DNA of 33,978 bases. It comes from Flavobacteriales bacterium (lineage in GTDB: Bacteria; Bacteroidota; Bacteroidia; Flavobacteriales_E; Vicingaceae). The stretch covers positions 1 to 33,978 of the forward strand of contig JAPHUD010000010.1 of assembly GCA_026196775.1 (NCBI GenBank). The letters are read 5' to 3'. A model generated the notes under the pieces. That model worked only from the letters and a program-made list of their open reading frames with translations. It was not told the DNA's origin and searched no databases. The position numbers and the translations under genes are program-made. This document shows positions 17,536 to 29,700 of this stretch, piece after piece. The stretch's first letter is position 1. Each line of letters opens with the position of its first letter.

Positions 17536-18477
17536 TTATTTTTTTGTTTTTGCAACTGCCTCAATATTTCTTTTTAATCCGCTAAACTTGGTTCTTTTTA
17601 CGGCAGATTTTTTAAAAATTTCATTAAAAATATCTTGTGTAATTTCTATCCATTCTTTTTTGGAGTAGTTCAATAACCTATTATCAGGATTAAAAATTGG
17701 TTCTTGATGTGGTTTTGAAAATCTGTTCCAAGGGCAAACATCCTGACAAATATCGCAACCAAAAATCCAATCATTAAAATTTTTAGTATGTTCTTTTGGG
17801 AGTAATTCGTCTTTTAATTCTATGGTAAAATATGAAATACATTTGCTACCGTCAATAATATTACTGGGTAAAATAGCTTCTGTAGGACAAGCATCAATAC
17901 AAGCGGTACAAGATCCGCAATAATCTTTTATAGGAGCATCATATTGCAATTCTAAATCTAAAATAATTTCTGCTAAGAAGAAAAAAGAACCTTGTTTTTT
18001 ATTGATTAACATGGTGTTTTTTCCTATCCAACCTAAACCACTTTTTTTTGCCCAAGCTCTTTCTAAAATAGGGGCGGAATCGGTAAAAACTCGAGCGTTA
18101 ATTTTTCCAATTTCATCGATTAATAGTTGTAAAAACGTTTTAAGTTTATCTTTTATAATAAAATGATAATCTTGTCCGTAAGCGTATTTACTGATTTGAA
18201 AAGTATCTTTTGGTTGTTTTTTTTCAGGGAAATAATTGTACATTAAAGAAATAACTGACTTGCTTCCTTCTACCAATTTGGTTGGGTTAAGTCGTTTTTC
18301 AAAATGATTTTCCATGTATTGCATCTTGCCATGCATCTTGTTGGAAAGCCATTTTTCAAGATGAGGAGCCTCTTCTTCTAAAAATTCAGCTTTAGCAATA
18401 CCACAAAAAGAAAAGCCTAATTCTTGAGCTTTCTGCTTAATGAATTTGGTGTTCTTTTCGGATGCATTTTTGGTCAA
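17536..18477 (-). CDS. queG: Epoxyqueuosine reductase
   Basis: The 313-residue cobalamin- and iron-sulfur-dependent enzyme performs the last step of queuosine synthesis in tRNA. The TDSAP motif with Asp133 is the conserved catalytic site. Eight Cys for two [4Fe-4S] clusters are present at 187, 190, 193, 197, 213, 241, 244 and 248 ([12 protein letters not shown] and [11 protein letters not shown]). The length corresponds to the shorter form of the family without an extended C-terminal HEAT region. It follows a lipoprotein gene by four bases on the same strand, so it is probably expressed from the promoter before the carrier-protein gene at 19765. Confidence 0.95.
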   Translation of the reverse strand: MTKNASEKNTKFIKQKAQELGFSFCGIAKAEFLEEEAPHLEKWLSNKMHGKMQYMENHFEKRLNPTKLVEGSKSVISLMYNYFPEKKQPKDTFQISKYAYGQDYHFIIKDKLKTFLQLLIDEIGKINARVFTDSAPILERAWAKKSGLGWIGKNTMLINKKQGSFFFLAEIILDLELQYDAPIKDYCGSCTACIDACPTEAILPSNIIDGSKCISYFTIELKDELLPKEHTKNFNDWIFGCDICQDVCPWNRFSKPHQEPIFNPDNRLLNYSKKEWIEITQDIFNEIFKKSAVKRTKFSGLKRNIEAVAKTKK

Positions 18478-18481
18478 AATG

Positions 18482-19255
18482 TTAGCTATTTTGTTTTAAA
18501 GTAAACGTGCGTTCTCCAGAATCGTTAAATGGTCCAGGGATTAAACTTCCTTTTTTATCTAGTAATTCTATTCGGATGGTATTTTTGTTTTTGGATAAAC
18601 CATCAATTTTGTACGAAGCCCATTTATCAACAATAATGGAAGTAGTTCCGTTAAAGGTTACTTTTATTTTGTTGCCGTTTTCGCTTAGCGAAGTATTTAC
18701 CAAACAAAAGTCTAAAATAGCAATGTTGTTTTGAGGTAAGTAATAGAATAAATGAGCTTGTTTTTCATCAAAAAGTGCTTCATCATTTAAAATGATATTT
18801 TTAAGTAAGGTTGCATTGTTGGCCTTAATGCCTAAGTTGTTTTCATCACTTAAAAAAGCTAAGAAAACATTGTTGCCCGATAAAAATTCTTGTTCTATTT
18901 TAGTGTTAGAGTGGGTGGCAATGGTGTAATTGTTTTGAATGGTAGTGATGTTATAATTTTGGTTGTTTTCAATGTTAAATTGAAGCAAGTTGATGCCTTC
19001 TTTAAAAGAAGTGTTAGTCAATGTTAAGGAACTTTCTTTGTCGTTATTGTTTGGTTTTATTTCGGTAAGCGTAATCCCATCAGCAGAAAATGTGGCAATA
19101 TCAGTGTCTACTTTTTGTTCAATAATTAAAGATGTTTCGTTGTTTTTTATAGAGGAAGATACTTCATCAGAACTTTCTTCTTTATTGCTATTATTAGTGT
19201 TACAAGCAAAAAAGGATAATAAAATAATAAGAGAAAACGTTTTAAATCGCATCAT
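18482..19255 (-). CDS. Predicted lipoprotein of unknown function
   Basis: This 257-residue protein has a short hydrophobic leader and a lipobox-like LSFFAC with Cys18. A Ser/Asn/Glu-rich spacer follows, then a beta-rich body. The C-terminal part ([35 protein letters not shown], then [44 protein letters not shown]) resembles, from memory, Bacteroidota proteins sometimes labelled phosphopeptide-binding. That label is not a demonstrated function. It lies between a biotin carrier gene (six bases) and queG (four bases), so it is co-transcribed. No enzymatic motif is visible. Confidence 0.7.
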   Translation of the reverse strand: MMRFKTFSLIILLSFFACNTNNSNKEESSDEVSSSIKNNETSLIIEQKVDTDIATFSADGITLTEIKPNNNDKESSLTLTNTSFKEGINLLQFNIENNQNYNITTIQNNYTIATHSNTKIEQEFLSGNNVFLAFLSDENNLGIKANNATLLKNIILNDEALFDEKQAHLFYYLPQNNIAILDFCLVNTSLSENGNKIKVTFNGTTSIIVDKWASYKIDGLSKNKNTIRIELLDKKGSLIPGPFNDSGERTFTLKQNS

Positions 19256-19261
19256 ATAAAA

Positions 19262-19765
19262 TTATTCAAAATTGAGTAATAGTTGATTTTTTTCTACTGC
19301 TTGACTAGTTTTAACGGCAATACTTTTTATAACACCATCAGTTGGTGATTTAATAACATTTTCCATTTTCATGGCTTCTAAAATAAGTAAGGCATCGCCT
19401 TTTTTAACTTCTTGACCAACTTCTATATCAATAGAGAGCACTAGACCAGGCATTGGAGCTTTTAAGTCACTAACTTTAGTAACTAATAAATTATCCATAC
19501 CTAAGCTGTGTAATAGATCGTCAAATTTATCTTTCAACTGAAATTTGTATTTTAAACCGTTAATCTTTACAAAAACAGTTTTCTCTTCGGGGTTAAGCTT
19601 TAGAAGTTCAAGATTATATGATTTATTGTCTTTTATAACATGAAAAAGGTTGTTTTTTATCTTTTTCACGTCCCAATTAAAAGGATTTCCGTCAATTGTT
19701 CCTGATGATGCGTTTTTGTCAAACTCAACATTAAATTCTCTTTTGTTTTCGCTTATTACCTTCAT
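19262..19765 (-). CDS. Biotin carboxyl carrier protein subunit
   Basis: The 167-residue protein ends in a biotinyl-lipoyl domain (about 98-167) with the EAMKMEN biotinylation motif, Lys133 being the acceptor, and the typical APMPGLVLSIDIEVGQEVKKGD lead. Its first 90 residues resemble the BT-like segment next to the carrier domain in propionyl- or acetyl-CoA carboxylase alpha chains. It therefore probably carries carboxybiotin for a separate biotin carboxylase and carboxyltransferase. Those partners are not in this window. It is the first gene of a three-gene minus-strand operon with a promoter-like TATTTTTG 40 bases upstream. Confidence 0.9.
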   Translation of the reverse strand: MKVISENKREFNVEFDKNASSGTIDGNPFNWDVKKIKNNLFHVIKDNKSYNLELLKLNPEEKTVFVKINGLKYKFQLKDKFDDLLHSLGMDNLLVTKVSDLKAPMPGLVLSIDIEVGQEVKKGDALLILEAMKMENVIKSPTDGVIKSIAVKTSQAVEKNQLLLNFE

Positions 19766-19804
19766 TTAAACTCCTAATTTAGCAGATTAATAATTTTTAG
19801 AATA

Positions 19805-19812
19805 CAAAAATA
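19805..19812 (-). promoter_or_regulatory. Probable -7 element of the biotin carrier/lipoprotein/queG operon
   Basis: On the minus strand this is TATTTTTG, an exact TAnnTTTG match, 39 bases before the ATG at 19765. It lies in the 68-base divergent gap with the hydrolase gene. No matching -33 TTG was seen. Confidence 0.45.
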
Positions 19813-19833
19813 ACAATAATAATTACTTATAAA

Positions 19834-20598
19834 ATGACATTGAATTTTAAAAAAGAAGGAAATGCTGCGGAGTCGCTTATAATACTACATGGTTTATTTG
19901 GTTCCTTAGATAATTGGATGACTTTTGCCAAAAAAATGAGCGAGCATTTTACTGTTTATTTGTTAGATGCTAGAAATCATGGACAATCTTTTCATAGCGA
20001 TGAATTTACGTATGAATGTATGGCGAAAGATGTAAAAGATTTTATGGAGCAACAGCAAATTGAAGAAGCTGTTATTTTGGGACATTCGATGGGGGGGAAA
20101 ACAGCTATGCAGTTTGCTTTTAATTATCCTCATTTAGTTAAAAAATTAATAGTCGCAGATATTGCTCCCAAAGCATATCCGATTCATCATGATGAAATAA
20201 TTAAAGGATTACAATCATTAGATTTTAATGTGATAAAAACCAGAGGAGAAGCTGATGAAAAATTGGCTGAGGCAATTCCAATTTTAGCTGTACGTCAGTT
20301 TTTACTGAAAAACATGTATTGGAGAGAAAAAGACCAATTGGCATGGCGATTTAATTTGGATGTAATAGCCAATAAAATTGAAAATGTAGGTGTTGAAATT
20401 AAAGCATCTTTACCATTTAATGAACCTACTTTGTTTGTGAGAGGAGAACAATCAAACTATATATTAGATGAAGATGTAATAGACATTAAAAATATTTTTC
20501 CAAACATGAAACTGGAAACCATAAATGGTTCTGGCCATTGGATTCATGCAGAGCAACCTAATAAGTTTATAAAGGTTATTGAAGAATTTCTTTTGTAG
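19834..20598 (+). CDS. Alpha/beta-hydrolase (YbfF-like esterase)
   Basis: The 254-residue protein has an alpha/beta-hydrolase fold. HGLFGSLDNW (oxyanion region, about 19-28) and DARNHGQS precede the nucleophile elbow GHSMGG with Ser85. The general base is probably His235 in NGSGHWIHAEQP. The profile matches YbfF-type esterases, which act on acyl-CoA or short-chain esters, rather than a specific biosynthetic enzyme. No signal peptide is present, so it is cytoplasmic. It stands alone between a divergent operon and the giant surface-protein gene. Confidence 0.85.
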   Translation: MTLNFKKEGNAAESLIILHGLFGSLDNWMTFAKKMSEHFTVYLLDARNHGQSFHSDEFTYECMAKDVKDFMEQQQIEEAVILGHSMGGKTAMQFAFNYPHLVKKLIVADIAPKAYPIHHDEIIKGLQSLDFNVIKTRGEADEKLAEAIPILAVRQFLLKNMYWREKDQLAWRFNLDVIANKIENVGVEIKASLPFNEPTLFVRGEQSNYILDEDVIDIKNIFPNMKLETINGSGHWIHAEQPNKFIKVIEEFLL

Positions 20599-20685
20599 TT
20601 ATTGGTTTTGTAAATAAACTATTGCAACGTTTGATAATAGATTTACGTCTCAGTCAAATAGATACAAAAAAATAATTTAGCAGGA

Positions 20686-20707
20686 AAATGCAACAAATAT
20701 TGCATTT
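20686..20707. promoter_or_regulatory. Perfect dyad (possible operator) at the giant gene promoter
   Basis: AAATGCAA, six bases, TTGCATTT: an exact 8-base inverted repeat. Its right arm contains the TTG (20700-20702) proposed as the -33 box. A regulator bound here would cover the promoter. No T-tract follows, so it is not a terminator. Confidence 0.5.
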
Positions 20708-20729
20708 CGTAACATTTTTTGTATTATTG
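20700..20729 (+). promoter_or_regulatory. Probable promoter of the giant SprB-repeat gene
   Basis: TTG at 20700-20702, a 19-base spacer and TATTATTG at 20722-20729. This fits the Bacteroidota pattern TTG-N19-TAnnTTTG with one mismatch. The start codon is 31 bases downstream. An 8-base direct repeat, TCGTAACA, brackets the -7 box (20707-20714 and 20730-20737). Confidence 0.6.
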
Positions 20730-20760
20730 TCGTAACAAATCGTTTAATAAAAAAAACTAG

Positions 20761-23700
20761 ATGAAATTTATTAAGATATGTATGGTTGTTTTTACGTTTG
20801 TAATTTCAACCATATCCTTTAACTTGTTTGCTGCCGATTTTTATTGGGTAGGTAATTCAGGTAGTTGGAACGATGCATCTCATTGGGCATTAAGTAGTGG
20901 TGGGCAAGGTGGGGCAGGAGTTCCATCTCAAAATGACAACGTTATTTTTGATAACTTATCAGTTAATCAGCCATCTAACATTTCAGTTCAGCAACAAGTA
21001 TTTTGTTCATCTTTTAATGTTCAAACAAGTAAAAACATTGTATTTTCTTCTTTACCAAGTGCAACTTTGACTGTAAATGGCAATTTTGAAGTAAATGATT
21101 TTTATAAAAATGAATTTTATGGAAAAACAATTTTTTCATCTAATCAACCTGAAACGCAAATTAATACTAATAGAACAACGTTTTTGGGAGATGTTGAATT
21201 TAATGCACAAACAAAATTTAAGTTAATTGATGATTTAGTATTAACAGACTCTAATTTTATTTATCTAAAAAAAGGAGAATTAGCAATTGAGAATGTTACT
21301 GTTTATTCGGGAGGTATTGATGTTAGAAGCAATAGTACAAAGAAAATTACCACGAAAAATGCAGTAATTTATAACCATCAAAAGGCTAGGTTTGATACTA
21401 ATAATTTTACTTTAAACAATAATGGTTCTGATATTATTATTTACAGACGAGCTCAAGATGTAAATACAGGAAATCTTGATAAAGATAAAATTACATTTAG
21501 TAATGGATCTAAATTGACCAATACTTGTGGAGCTGTACCATTTACCATAACAACTTCAGTTATCTCTAATTACAATGGATTTGGAGTAAGTTGTGCCGGA
21601 GTTTGTGATGCAATAGTTTATGTATCAATAACAGGTGGTGTAGGTCCTTTTACTATTTTATGGTTAGGACCAGGAACTCCTGTAAATGACACATTATTTA
21701 ATTCTTGTCAAGGAAATGTTGGTGTTCAGGTTACAGATATGGGACAAAATCCTCCATTTGGAACACAATGTACTGATCAAGTTTTTGTCACTAACCCTAT
21801 TGCTTTGGCTATAAATTTAATAGGTATTATACAACCTACCTGTAACGGTGATTGTGATGGAGCAATTGGTACTAATGTAGCTTTTGGGGTAGCTCCATAC
21901 TCAATTTCATGGGTGCAAGTTCCAGATACTACCTCTACAATTACCAATATTTGTGCAGGAGGTTATGATATTAATGTAGTGGATGCTAACGGCTGTACAG
22001 CAACTCAAAACTTTGTATTGACAGAACCTGCTCCTTTAACTTTTCAATTAGATAGTACTAATATTGATTGTTTTGGAACGTGTACTGGAACTGCAACAGT
22101 TTCTAATGAAGCAGGAGCAAACGGACCTCCATATACTTATTTATGGACGCCCAATGGAGAGACTTCATCAAGTATAAGTAATTTATGTGCAGGTGTATAT
22201 GGAGTAACTGTTTCAGATGCTGATGGATGTTCTACTACAGATAGCGTAAATATTACTATCCCCAATCAAATGCAATGGGATACTATAGCTCAAAATGTTA
22301 GCTGTGGTGGAGTGTGTGATGGCTCAATTACGGTAAACATTTTAAGTGGAGGAACTGCTCCTTTTACGCATAATTGGAGTACTGGAGCAACTAATAATGG
22401 ATTATCTTCAACAATTTCAGGACTGTGTGCCGGAACATATACAGACTCTATAGTTGACGGAAATGGTTGTGATACACTTATTACCATAATTATTACAGAA
22501 CCAGATACCCTGTCAACATCAACTACATTTTCAAATGTTACATGTTTTAGTGATTGTGATGGTTATGCTGTAACTACTACTACAGGAGGAACTCCTGTTT
22601 ATACTTATACCTGGTCATCAATTCCTGCAGGACTGCCATTTAGCGGACAAGGAACAGATTCTATTTTTAATTTATGTCCGGGACAATATGTTGTGAGTAT
22701 AGTTGATGCTAATAATTGTTCAACATCAGATACTATAAGCATAACAGAACCTGCATTGTTGGTTGCTAATCCTAGTAGTACAGATATGTCTTGTAATGGA
22801 GTTTGTGATGGTAGTGTAACTGCTAATCCAACAGGAGGAACCACACCTTATTCTTATGTTTGGACTGGTCCGGGAGGTCCTTATAATACACAATCTGTTA
22901 ATAGTTTGTGTGCAGGAACTTATGTGGTAACTGTTACAGATTCTAATAATTGTGTAGCGATAGATAGTGTGACAGTAACTTCTCCACAACCGTTAGCTAT
23001 CACTACTAATAAAACAGATATGTCTTGTAATGGAGTTTGTGATGGAACAGCTACAGCAACAATTACAGGAGGAACTACTCCTTTTACTATAGTTTGGACG
23101 AGTGTTCCTGCAGGTCAGGTTGCTGCAGGTCAGGGAACAACATCTATTTCTGCTCTTTGTGCGGGAACTTATACTATAAATGTTACCGACTCTAATGGGT
23201 GTACGGCAAATGCCTCTGTTGTAATAAATGAACCAGCAAGTATCAATGCTAACTTAACACAAACAGAAGTTACTTGTAATGGAGGTTGTGATGCATCTGC
23301 AACTGTAACTCCGTCAGGTGGAGTTGCACCTTACTCTGTTTCATGGAATGGATTTGCTTTTGTTCCAGTAGTAGGTGGGTTTAATACTATAAACGGATTA
23401 TGTGCAGGAAATCATACTGTTATTGTTAGAGATGCAAATAATTGTACAACAACAATTAATTTTACTATTACAGAACCAAATGCATTAATAACATCAACAA
23501 TTGGCACTGACTTGTCTTGTAATGGAATTTGCAATGGAACTGCAACAACCACTCCTTCAGGAGGAAGCGGCACCTATACTTTTACTTGGACAACAATACC
23601 TGCGGGACTTACTTTTACTGGTCAAGGTACAAACGCTATAACCAATCTTTGTGCGGGAACTTATATTGTTAATATTACAGACACATCAAATTGTTCAGTT

Positions 23701-26700
23701 AATGATACTATTGTGATAGCTGAACCTCAAGCTATTAATCCAAATACTCAGTTTTCTAACATGAGTTGTAATGGAGTAAATGATGGTTCTGCAGTAGCAG
23801 TCCCAACAGGAGGAAACCCTGCTTATAATATAAGTTGGGTATCTTTACCAGGAAACACCCCAATTGCTGGGAATCCTATAAATGGTTTAGGAGCAGGACA
23901 ATATGAAGTAACTATCGTTGATGCAAATGGTTGCGAAGTTAAAGATACCATTACCATTACTAACCCTCCAGTATTAAATCTTAGTGTAACGGCTACAAAT
24001 GCAAGTTGTCAAGCAGTTTGTGATGGTTCGGCTGTAGCAGTAGCTTCTGGTGGAACTCCTGGTTATTCATATCAGTGGGATGCCAATGCGGGAAGTCAAA
24101 CTACGGATTCTGCAACAAACCTTTGTGCTGGAACTTATAATGTTACCGTAACTGATACTAATGGATGTACAACATCTGGTAATGTTACTATTGCTCCATC
24201 AATTACTATTAACATTACCAGCACAGCAATTACTATTAGTTGTAATGGTGTATGTGATGGAAGTGCAACGGCTAACCCATCAGGTGGAACTTTACCTTAT
24301 TCTTATAGTTGGTCTAATGGAGATACTACTCAAACTGCTACAGGACTTTGCCCAGGAATGGTTTTTGTTACTGTAACTGATGCAAATGGTTGTACTGCCG
24401 TTGATTCGGTAAATATGCCTGTCGATCCATCTGTTTTAGTACCAAATGGAGTTATTGACCAACAAATTACTTGTGCAGGAAATTGTGATGGAATGGTTTC
24501 ATCAGCTCCAACAGGAGGAACTCCACCTTATTCAATTTCATGGTCTGTACCTGATACAAATAATGTATGTGCAGGTATTGCTGTAGTAACAGTAACAGAT
24601 ACTAATGGTTGTGTGCAAAGCGATACATTGGTATTAATAGCTCCTGATACTATTGCTCCTAATCCAACAATTACTAATGTCTTATGTGGTGGCGGTAATA
24701 CTGGTAGTATTTGTGTTGCTCCAACAGGAGGAACTCCAGGATATACTTTTGTTTGGTCGGGAGGTTTAGGTACAAATGCATGTATTAATAATGTTCCAGC
24801 AGGAACATATTCTGTTACTATTACTGATTCAAGTGGATGTTCAAGAGTTGATACATTTACAATTACAGAACCTTCTGCATTATCATCTAATCCAATACAA
24901 ACAAATGTAAGTTGTTTTGGAGTTAATGATGGTTCAGCAAGTGTAACTGTTTCTGGAGGCGTTGCCCCATATACTTATACTTGGTCAACAACGGATACAA
25001 CATCTTCTATAACCAATTTAGCACCAGGAAATTATTCTGTAACTGTTATGGATTCTAATGGATGTACAACAGTTCAGAATTTTACAATAACGGAACCTAA
25101 TCAATTGTTAGCAAATGCATCAGGAACAGGTGTGGCATGTGGTGGAGCTCCGTGTACTGGTAGTGTAACTGCTAATCCAACTGGTGGCATACCAGGATTT
25201 ACTTATTTATGGTCAACTAATTCTAACCCAAACCTTGGAACTACCCAATCATTAACTAATTTATGTCCTGACACATATATAGTAACAGTTACTGATACTA
25301 ATGGGTGTACAGCTGTGGATTCTTTTACGGTTACTGCACCAACAACACTTACTGTTGCATTAACCTCTACAAATCCGACTTGTAATGGAGATACAGATGG
25401 AACAGCAACAGCAACTCCTAGTGGAGGAACTGCACCTTATGCTTATTCATGGGTTGGGACATGTGCTCCTTCTCCAAATAATACAACTACTGTTACTGGT
25501 TTGTGTGCAGGAAATTATACGGTAACTGTTATCGATAGCTTAGGTTGTAGTTTTATAGGAAATATTACCTTAACAGATCCTGATCCTATTGCTGCTAATC
25601 CTACTGTTACAAATGCTAATTGTGGTGTTTGTGATGGAGTAATTGCTACTTTTCCTTCAGGTGGAGATGGTGTTTATTCTCATTCTTGGTCAACAGGGGC
25701 AACAACTTCTACTATTACTAATCTTTGTGCAGGATTTTACACGGATACCATTACAGATAACAGTGGTTGCTCTGCTGTAATTACAATTGCAGTTAGCAAT
25801 CCAACAGGCCCAAGTGGAATTACTTCAACTGTAAATAATGCTACTTGTTTTGGCACATGTGATGGTTCGCTAAACGCACTACCAATTGGAGGAACAGCAC
25901 CATTTTCTTATGCTTGGACATCAGTTCCGCCAGGAGGACCTTATGCTAATGATAGTACATTAACAGGTTTATGTGCAGGTACATATAATTTAACATTAAC
26001 AGATGCTAGTAATTGTGTGTTGGCAGCAAGTGTTGTTGTTGGTCAGGCAGATAGTATTACTGAAAACTTAAATATATCAGATGCAACTTGTTTAGGAACT
26101 TGTGATGGGATTGCTTCTGTAGCACCATCAGGAGGAACTGCACCATACACTTATTTATGGAGTAATGGAGCAACATCTTCCTCAACTTCAGGTTTGTGCC
26201 TTGGAGCAGCAAGTGTAACTATTACTGATGCTAATGGTTGTAATAAAACAATAAACTTTAATATAACTAGCCCTTCTCAATTAACAGCAACTACTTCTAC
26301 TTCTGATGCTACCTGTAATGGAAATTGTGATGGAACCGCAACAGCAACACCAAATGGTGGAACAGCACCTTATACTTATCAATGGAATGATGCTTTAAAT
26401 CAAACTACACAAACAGCAACAGGATTATGTGTCGGTTCTTATAATGTACAGGTTACTGATGTGAATGGATGTACAACAGTTGAAACAGTTGTTGTTAACG
26501 AACCAGCTGTTATTACTCCAAATTTAACAACTACCGATGCTACATGTGGAAATGCTGATGGTACTGCCGGAGTTGCTCCTACAGGTGGAACACCAGGATA
26601 TACTTATCTTTGGGATTTTGGACCCATTGTACCGAATGTTACAGGGCTATTAGCAGGAACTTATTCTGTTACCATTACTGATAATAATGGATGTAGTGTG

Positions 26701-29700
26701 GTTGTTCCTGTAACAATTAGCAATGCAAATGGACCAAGTATTTCTTTAAACACAACAAATGCAACTTGTAGTGGTGTTTGTGATGGTTCAGCTTCGGTTG
26801 CTGTAACTTCAGGAGTGCCACCTTATACTTATTTATGGAGTAATAGTGCTACAACTACAAGTATTAATGGACTATGTGCAGGAAACTACACTGTACAAGT
26901 AACGGATGGTAATGGATGTGTAACTGCTCAAGCTTTTACCATTTCAGATAACTCTCCTATTAGTGTAAGTGTTTCTGCCATAGACGCTACTTGTAATGGT
27001 GTTTGTGATGGTTCTGCAATTGCAACTCCAAGTGGTGGAACAGCACCTTATACGTACAGTTGGAGTACAGGACACACTATTAATGCTGTAGCAGGATTGT
27101 GTGCTGGAAACTATACAGTAACAGTAACTGATGCGTTGGGTTGTAGTGTAGTTCAAAATGTAACGATTAATTCACCTAGTAATTTAACAGTTAATGTTTC
27201 AGGAAGCAATGCTAGTTGTAACGGAGGAAGCAATGGAACTGCAACAGCTACACCAAATGGAGGAACAGCTCCATATACTTATTTATGGAATACTGGAGCA
27301 ACAACAGCTTCTATTTCAGGATTAACAGCAGGAACTTATACGGTAACAGTTACAGATGCTAATGGTTGCTCAACTACAGGTAATGTAACAATTGGAGAAG
27401 GTTCAAACATTACTGCAACTATTAACACAACTAATGCTACTTGCGGCATTTGTGATGGTACTGCTACAGTAACTGCTCCAGCAGGTGGTGCAGGAGGTCC
27501 ATATACTTATTCATGGTTGCCAGGTGGACAAACATCTTCGTCAATTAATGGTTTATGCCCTGGAGCTTATACAGTTGAAGTTACAGATAATAATGGATGT
27601 TCTAACACATTTAATGTATTAATCAGTAATCCAAACGGACCTTCGTTAAGCATGAGTGCAGATAGCGTAACATGTTTTGGAGATTGTGATGGTACAGCTA
27701 ATGTAACTGTTACTTCAGGAGCTGCTCCATTTGTTTATCAATGGGATGATCCTAGCTTGTCAAATTTAGATAGTGCTACTTCTTTATGTGCGGGCTTGTA
27801 TACAGTAGTTGTTCAAGATGCTAATGGTTGTGTTAGTGTAGATAGTATTACTGTTGGAACACCACAGCAAATTATAGCGAATATCACTTCAACTAACCCT
27901 ACTTGTAATGGTGTGTGTGATGGTACAGCTACAGCGAACCCAACCGGAGGAATAGGAACATATTCTTATGCTTGGAGTAATGGACAACTTACACCAACCG
28001 CTACTAACTTATGCGCAGGAACACACACAGTTACTATTACCGACCAAAATGGTTGTTCTATTACAGATAGTGTTACTTTAACAGAGCCTACAAGTATAAA
28101 TATAACTGCAAGTTCAACTAACCCTACTTGTAATGGTGATTGCGATGCAACAGCTTTAGCAACTGCTTCAGGAGGAACTGCTCCATATTCTTACTCATGG
28201 AATACCTCGCCTGTACAAAACAACTCATTAGCTACTGCTTTATGTGCAGGAACTTACACGGTTATAGTTACGGATGCAAATGGATGTATAGATTCAGCTG
28301 TGGTTAATGTGGTAGATAATGCAGTTTTAACTACTTCAACAAGTACCACTCCTCCAACATGTAATGGAAATTGTGATGGAACTGCTACTACAACTCCAAG
28401 CGGAGGGGCAGCCCCATATAGTTATTCTTGGAGTAACGGACAAACTACCGCTACAGCAATTAATTTATGTGCAGGAACATATACGGTAACTATCACAGAT
28501 GGAAATAATTGTACCACCACAGATACAGTTGTTATTAATAATGCAGCTATTGTTAATGATAGCACTGTAGTTACTAACCCTACTTGTGGAGTATGTAACG
28601 GAGCAGTTACTTCTACACCTGTTGGTGGTGTTGGTCCTTATGATTTTGTATGGACAGCCGTTACAGGGCCAAATCCATCATTACCTGTTACAACCACTAA
28701 TGCGACAAGTTCTACCGTTAATGGATTATGTGCCGGAACTATTCAACTACAATTAACCGATTTAGGAACAGGTTGTGTTTCTACTCACACAATAATTATA
28801 AATAGTGATGTAACAGCGACAGTTAACATAACATCAACAGATGAAACTTGCGCAAATGCTTGTAATGGAACTGCTTTAGCATCAGTTAGTGGAGGTACTA
28901 CACCTTATACGTTTAGTTGGTCACCTTCGGGAGGTAATGATTCTTTAGCAACCAACCTTTGTGCAGGATTTTATACAGTAACTATTACTGATGCTAATGG
29001 TTGTATTTTAACAGATACAGTTACCATTAATACTAATAATTTGAATTTAAGTATTAGCAATATTGTTCCTGAATCTTGTTTTGGAGCTTGTGATGGAATG
29101 GCTACTGTGGCAGTAGGAGCTGGAACTTCCCCATTTACTTATCAATGGAATGTTACTAATCCTTTACAAACAACACCAACTGCTACTAATTTATGTGCAG
29201 GAATTTATACTGCAGTAGTAACTGATAGTTTAAATTGTGTTGATTCTATCTCAGCTACAATTACCAGCCCTACACAATTAGTTCCTTCAACTACTGTAAC
29301 ATCACCAATTAGTTGTAATGGTGTTTGTGATGGAGCAATAACAGCAAACCCAAGTGGAGGTTCTGCACCATATACCTACTTATGGGATGATCCTTTAGCA
29401 CAAACCACTCAAACTGCCACAGGACTGTGTGCAGGAACTTATGTGGTAACCATTACCGATGCCAATGGTTGTTCTGGAAATGATACTATTACACTTAATG
29501 AACCTTCTGCGGTATTAGCTAATGAAGTAATAGTTACTCCGGCTTGTAATGTTTGTGATGGTTCTATCACCTTAAATCCAACTGGTGGAGTTGGACCATT
29601 TACCTACTTGTGGACAACTCCAATAAGTCCGCCAAACCCAACAACAGCAATGATTACTAATCTTTGTGCAGGAGCTTATTCGGTTGATATAACTGATCTA

